From assembly GCF_031344075.1 (NCBI RefSeq), contig NZ_JAVJAN010000010.1:32448-96447 (forward strand): a DNA stretch of 64,000 nt, in the 5' to 3' direction. The notes under the pieces are model-generated. The model was not told the DNA's origin. It saw only the letters and a program-made list of their open reading frames with translations, and made no database searches. Origin of the DNA: Clostridium aquiflavi. Lineage in GTDB: Bacteria > Bacillota > Clostridia > Clostridiales > Clostridiaceae. A program made the translations under genes and the position numbers. Below are positions 61,243-64,000 of this stretch, piece after piece; positions within the stretch are counted from its first letter, which is position 1, and every line of letters starts with the position of its first letter.

Positions 61243-62235
61243 ATGAATAAAGTAAGTTTTATAGGTGGAGGAAGTTTTGGAACAGCTTTAGCTATACTGC
61301 TTGCGGAGAAGGGGAATACTGTAAGTATATACAATAGAGATAAAAAAGTTGTTGATGACATAAATATTAATAGAAGAAATGATAAATATATAAAAAATTT
61401 AGAAATTCCTAGTAATATTAAAGCATTTGATAATTTAGAAAAAGCAACTGAAAATGCTGAATATATTGTTTTAGCAATACCATCTCATACAATACGCAGT
61501 ATTTGCAAACAGTTAAAAAATAAAATAAAACAAGAAACTATTATAATTTCAATTGCCAAAGGAATCGAAGAACATACTGATAAAAGATTATCTGCCGTTA
61601 TTAAGGAAGAGTTAAATAATCCAATTGTTGTTTTATCGGGACCTAGTCATGCTGAAGAAGTAGTATTGAAACTGCCAACAACACTTGTAGTTTCTTCAGA
61701 AAATATGAATTCTGCTAGTGAAGTTCAAAATTTATTTATGACCTCTTTCTTTAGGGTATATACAAATGAAGATTTGATAGGAGTAGAAGTTGGAGGTGCT
61801 GTTAAAAACATAATTGCACTAGCTGCTGGAATTTTAGATGGTTTAGGTTATGGAGATAACACTAAAGCTGCATTAATGACCAGAGGAATGAAAGAAATTT
61901 CTAGAATAGGTTTAGCTCTTGGTGGAAGAGAAGAAACTTTTTATGGTTTGACTGGAATGGGAGATTTGATAGTAACATGTACTTCTAATCATTCTAGGAA
62001 CAGAAAAGCAGGTTTATTAATTGGAAGTGGTATGAATGCAGATAAAGCAATTGAAGAAATAGGAATGGTAGTTGAGGGTGTAAAAGCTTGTAAAGCCTTT
62101 TATGAATTGAAAGAAAAAATAGGAGTATCTATGCCTATAACTGACATTTTGTATAAAGTTTTATTTGAGAAAAAGGATCCTAAATTAGGGATTGAAGAAC
62201 TTATGCTTCGCGAAAAGAAAAGTGAAATATTTTAA
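61243..62235 (+). CDS. gpsA: Glycerol-3-phosphate dehydrogenase (NAD(P)+)
   Basis: 330 residues: Rossmann loop FIGGGSFGTALAILLAEKGN, catalytic Lys region GVEVGGAVKNIIALAAGILDG, LTGMGDLIVTCTS. Makes sn-glycerol-3-phosphate for phospholipids. Two bp after der; the der-gpsA pair is common in Firmicutes. Confidence 0.95.
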   Translation: MNKVSFIGGGSFGTALAILLAEKGNTVSIYNRDKKVVDDININRRNDKYIKNLEIPSNIKAFDNLEKATENAEYIVLAIPSHTIRSICKQLKNKIKQETIIISIAKGIEEHTDKRLSAVIKEELNNPIVVLSGPSHAEEVVLKLPTTLVVSSENMNSASEVQNLFMTSFFRVYTNEDLIGVEVGGAVKNIIALAAGILDGLGYGDNTKAALMTRGMKEISRIGLALGGREETFYGLTGMGDLIVTCTSNHSRNRKAGLLIGSGMNADKAIEEIGMVVEGVKACKAFYELKEKIGVSMPITDILYKVLFEKKDPKLGIEELMLREKKSEIF

Positions 62236-62239
62236 TATT

Positions 62240-62301
62240 AGTCCTAAAAAGAATTTTTTAACCATATAACTGTGTTAATAAAGTCTTTTTAGGACTTTTC
62301 T
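62240..62301 (+). terminator. Terminator of gpsA
   Basis: A perfect 13-bp stem (62240-62252 with 62284-62296), long loop, followed by TTTCT. Confidence 0.75.
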
Positions 62302-62383
62302 ATTTAAAATTTTATTTAATCTGTATATTTTTAGTTTTTTAAGAATATATATATATTGGTAAAAAGAATAAGGAGGGAATAAT

Positions 62384-63862
62384 GTGGACAGCTTTAACAT
62401 ATACAAAGATATAGCTGAAAGAACCCAAGGGGACATATATGTAGGAGTAGTTGGACCGGTAAGAACTGGTAAATCAACTTTTATAAAAAGGTTTATGGAC
62501 CTTATGGTAATACCAAAGATTGATAATACTTATAAGAAAGAAAGAGCGAAAGATGAGTTACCACAAAGTGGTTCAGGTAAAAGTATTCACACAACAGAAC
62601 CTAAATTCGTACCAAATGAGGCGGTAGAGATAAATTTAGGAGATGAAACAAAATTTAAAGTTAGAATGGTAGATTGTGTAGGATATATTGTAAAAAGTGC
62701 ATTGGGATATTTAGAAGGTGAAGAAAGTAAGATGGTACATACACCATGGTATGAGTATGAAATTCCTTTTGAAGATGCAGCAGAAATAGGCACTAGAAAG
62801 GTTATCAGTGATCATTCAACCATAGGACTTGTAATTACAACAGATGGAAGTATTACAGGAATACCAAGAGAAGATTATATGGAGGCAGAAGAAAGAGTTA
62901 TATATGAGCTTCAATCAATAAATAAACCATTTGTGGTTGTACTTAATACTAATAAACCCAATTCTCAAGAAACAAAAGCATTAAAAAATGAATTAGAAGC
63001 AAAATATAATGTAGCAGTAAAAGTAATGGATATATACAATATGGATGAAGAAGATATAGAAGACTTATTTGAGTATGTACTTAGAGAATTCCCAGTAAAA
63101 GAAGTTAATATAGATATGCCAGAATGGTTAGAAAAATTAGACTGTAATCATTGGTTGAAAAAGAACTTCTTCGATGTCATTTTAACTATGAGTAATGAAA
63201 TTTCAAAAGTTAGAGATGTTAAACATATATTAAATAGTTTTGAAGAAAAAGAATTTATGGGCACAACATCTATTAAAGAAGTTGATTTAGGCAATGGAAC
63301 AGCAAATATACTTATGAAACCTAAAGATGGTATATTTTATAAAATACTTAGTGAAATATGTGATTTAGAAGTAAATTCAGAAAGTGATCTTTTAAGTATA
63401 ATAAAAGATTTAACTTATGCAAAATTAGAGTATGATAAGGTTAAAGATGCCTTGGAGGATGTTAGGGAAGCTGGTTATGGATTGGTAGCACCACAACTAT
63501 CAGAAATGAAATTCGAGGAACCAGAGATTGTAAAACAAGGAAGTAAATTTGGTGTTAAATTAAAAGCAAGTGCTCCAAGCTTACATTTTATAAAGTGTGA
63601 CATAAAGACAGAGATTAGCCCAATAATGGGATCTGAAAAGGAATCAGAAGAACTTGTAAAGGGGTTACTAGAACAATTTGAAACAGACCCAGCACAACTA
63701 TGGCAAAGCAACATGTTTGGAAAATCTTTAGAAGTACTAGTTAAAGAAGGACTTCAAAACAAATTATATAAGATGCCAGAAGATGTACAAGTTAAAATTC
63801 AAAAGACACTTCAAAAAATTATTAATGAAGGTAATGGCGGTTTGATTTGTATAATTCTTTAA
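62384..63862 (+). CDS. spoIVA: Stage IV sporulation protein A
   Basis: 492 residues, same length as in Bacillus. TRAFAC-type ATPase that forms the basement layer of the spore coat on the mother-cell side: Walker A VGPVRTGKSTFIKRF, DCVGYIVKSALGYLEGEE, central and C-terminal domain ending in the amphipathic tail (KIINEGNGGLICIIL). GTG start, 6 nt after AGGAGGG; the ATG two bases earlier is in another frame. Expected to be sigma-E dependent, but no clear promoter was resolved in 62302-62383. Confidence 0.95.
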   Translation: MDSFNIYKDIAERTQGDIYVGVVGPVRTGKSTFIKRFMDLMVIPKIDNTYKKERAKDELPQSGSGKSIHTTEPKFVPNEAVEINLGDETKFKVRMVDCVGYIVKSALGYLEGEESKMVHTPWYEYEIPFEDAAEIGTRKVISDHSTIGLVITTDGSITGIPREDYMEAEERVIYELQSINKPFVVVLNTNKPNSQETKALKNELEAKYNVAVKVMDIYNMDEEDIEDLFEYVLREFPVKEVNIDMPEWLEKLDCNHWLKKNFFDVILTMSNEISKVRDVKHILNSFEEKEFMGTTSIKEVDLGNGTANILMKPKDGIFYKILSEICDLEVNSESDLLSIIKDLTYAKLEYDKVKDALEDVREAGYGLVAPQLSEMKFEEPEIVKQGSKFGVKLKASAPSLHFIKCDIKTEISPIMGSEKESEELVKGLLEQFETDPAQLWQSNMFGKSLEVLVKEGLQNKLYKMPEDVQVKIQKTLQKIINEGNGGLICIIL

Positions 63863-63882
63863 CTTTAAGGGATTAATAATTT

Positions 63883-63926
63883 AAAAGGAGTTTAAAGAGA
63901 AAGAGTCTTTGAACTCCTTTTTAATT
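63883..63926 (+). terminator. Terminator of spoIVA
   Basis: A 16-bp stem (63883-63898 with 63906-63921, one G-U), followed by TTAATT. After it, to the end of the window, nothing is seen. Confidence 0.85.
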
Positions 63927-64000
63927 CTTTAGGAATTTATATTATTAAAAAATTTGTGGATAACTTTTAAAATAATGTGTTTTAAAGGTATTATGAGTAC

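Noticed and set aside
1..64000. CRISPR arrays, tRNA or rRNA genes, integrase or transposase genes
   Set aside because: No regularly spaced repeats, no cloverleaf or rRNA-like sequence and no recombinase-like protein were found on reading both strands.

Overview
The window is about 64 kb of very AT-rich, low-GC Gram-positive chromosome with dense, almost entirely plus-strand coding. A spo0A-type sporulation gene set (spoIIGA, sigE, sigG, sigK with a pro-sequence and no skin interruption, spoIVA, a ymxH-like gene), fabK as the only enoyl-ACP reductase, a clostridial FabT-fabH-acp-fab-acc cluster and the protein sequences themselves point to Clostridium sensu stricto (cluster I), close to the C. 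butyricum/C. beijerinckii group. The species call is inference; the order-level call is firm. No rRNA, tRNA, CRISPR array, prophage or transposase gene was seen.

Layout. 1-6.1 kb is an accessory, partly decayed stretch. It has a promoter with a long structured leader and intrinsic terminator, a streptogramin/xenobiotic acetyltransferase (Vat-like) gene spliced onto the first 34 codons of a metallo-beta-lactamase-fold gene, a small Mor-like regulator, a Rid-family protein, a broken ORF, a truncated VTT membrane protein, a TPR protein, a flavin reductase-like protein and a GerMN lipoprotein on the minus strand. 6.2-16.1 kb is the complete type II fatty-acid operon (fabT, fabH, acpP, fabK, fabD, fabG, fabF, accB, fabZ, accC, accD, accA), with a 17-bp FabT-type palindrome over the promoter. 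16.2-19.0 kb holds a DUF4003-like gene, an orphan HutP and an SDR. 19.5-22.5 kb is a molybdenum-cofactor operon (MoeA-like, moaC, moaA, MOSC) behind an unusual 600-bp leader region. 22.7-27.2 kb carries rarA, iscR, iscS, iscU and mnmA. 27.4-29.0 kb has a PRC-barrel protein and an AI-2E-type permease.

29.0-40.7 kb is a conserved Firmicutes neighbourhood: T-box-alaS, ireB, ruvX, DUF1292, fur, rnj, typA, mltG, trmR and U32 peptidase. 40.7-49.5 kb carries a penicillin-binding protein, sigK, pilT, ftsA-like, ftsZ, spoIIGA, sigE and sigG. 49.8-51.5 kb has ymxH-like, nrdR and a YfiH/YlmD laccase-domain gene. 51.5-58.4 kb is the phosphate regulon (two-component system, pstSCAB, phoU). 58.6-63.9 kb has a DUF512 radical-SAM-like protein, der, gpsA and spoIVA.

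The non-coding DNA holds the less routine observations. One is a family of palindromic MITE-like elements, 60-168 bp, flanked by 8-bp AT-rich direct repeats at four sites, one of them inside the fab operon. Another is an attenuation-like leader in front of the Vat-like gene. There are also a GC-elevated island and a 24-bp palindrome upstream of the molybdenum-cofactor operon, and two unusual translation-initiation regions (ireB and the penicillin-binding protein).
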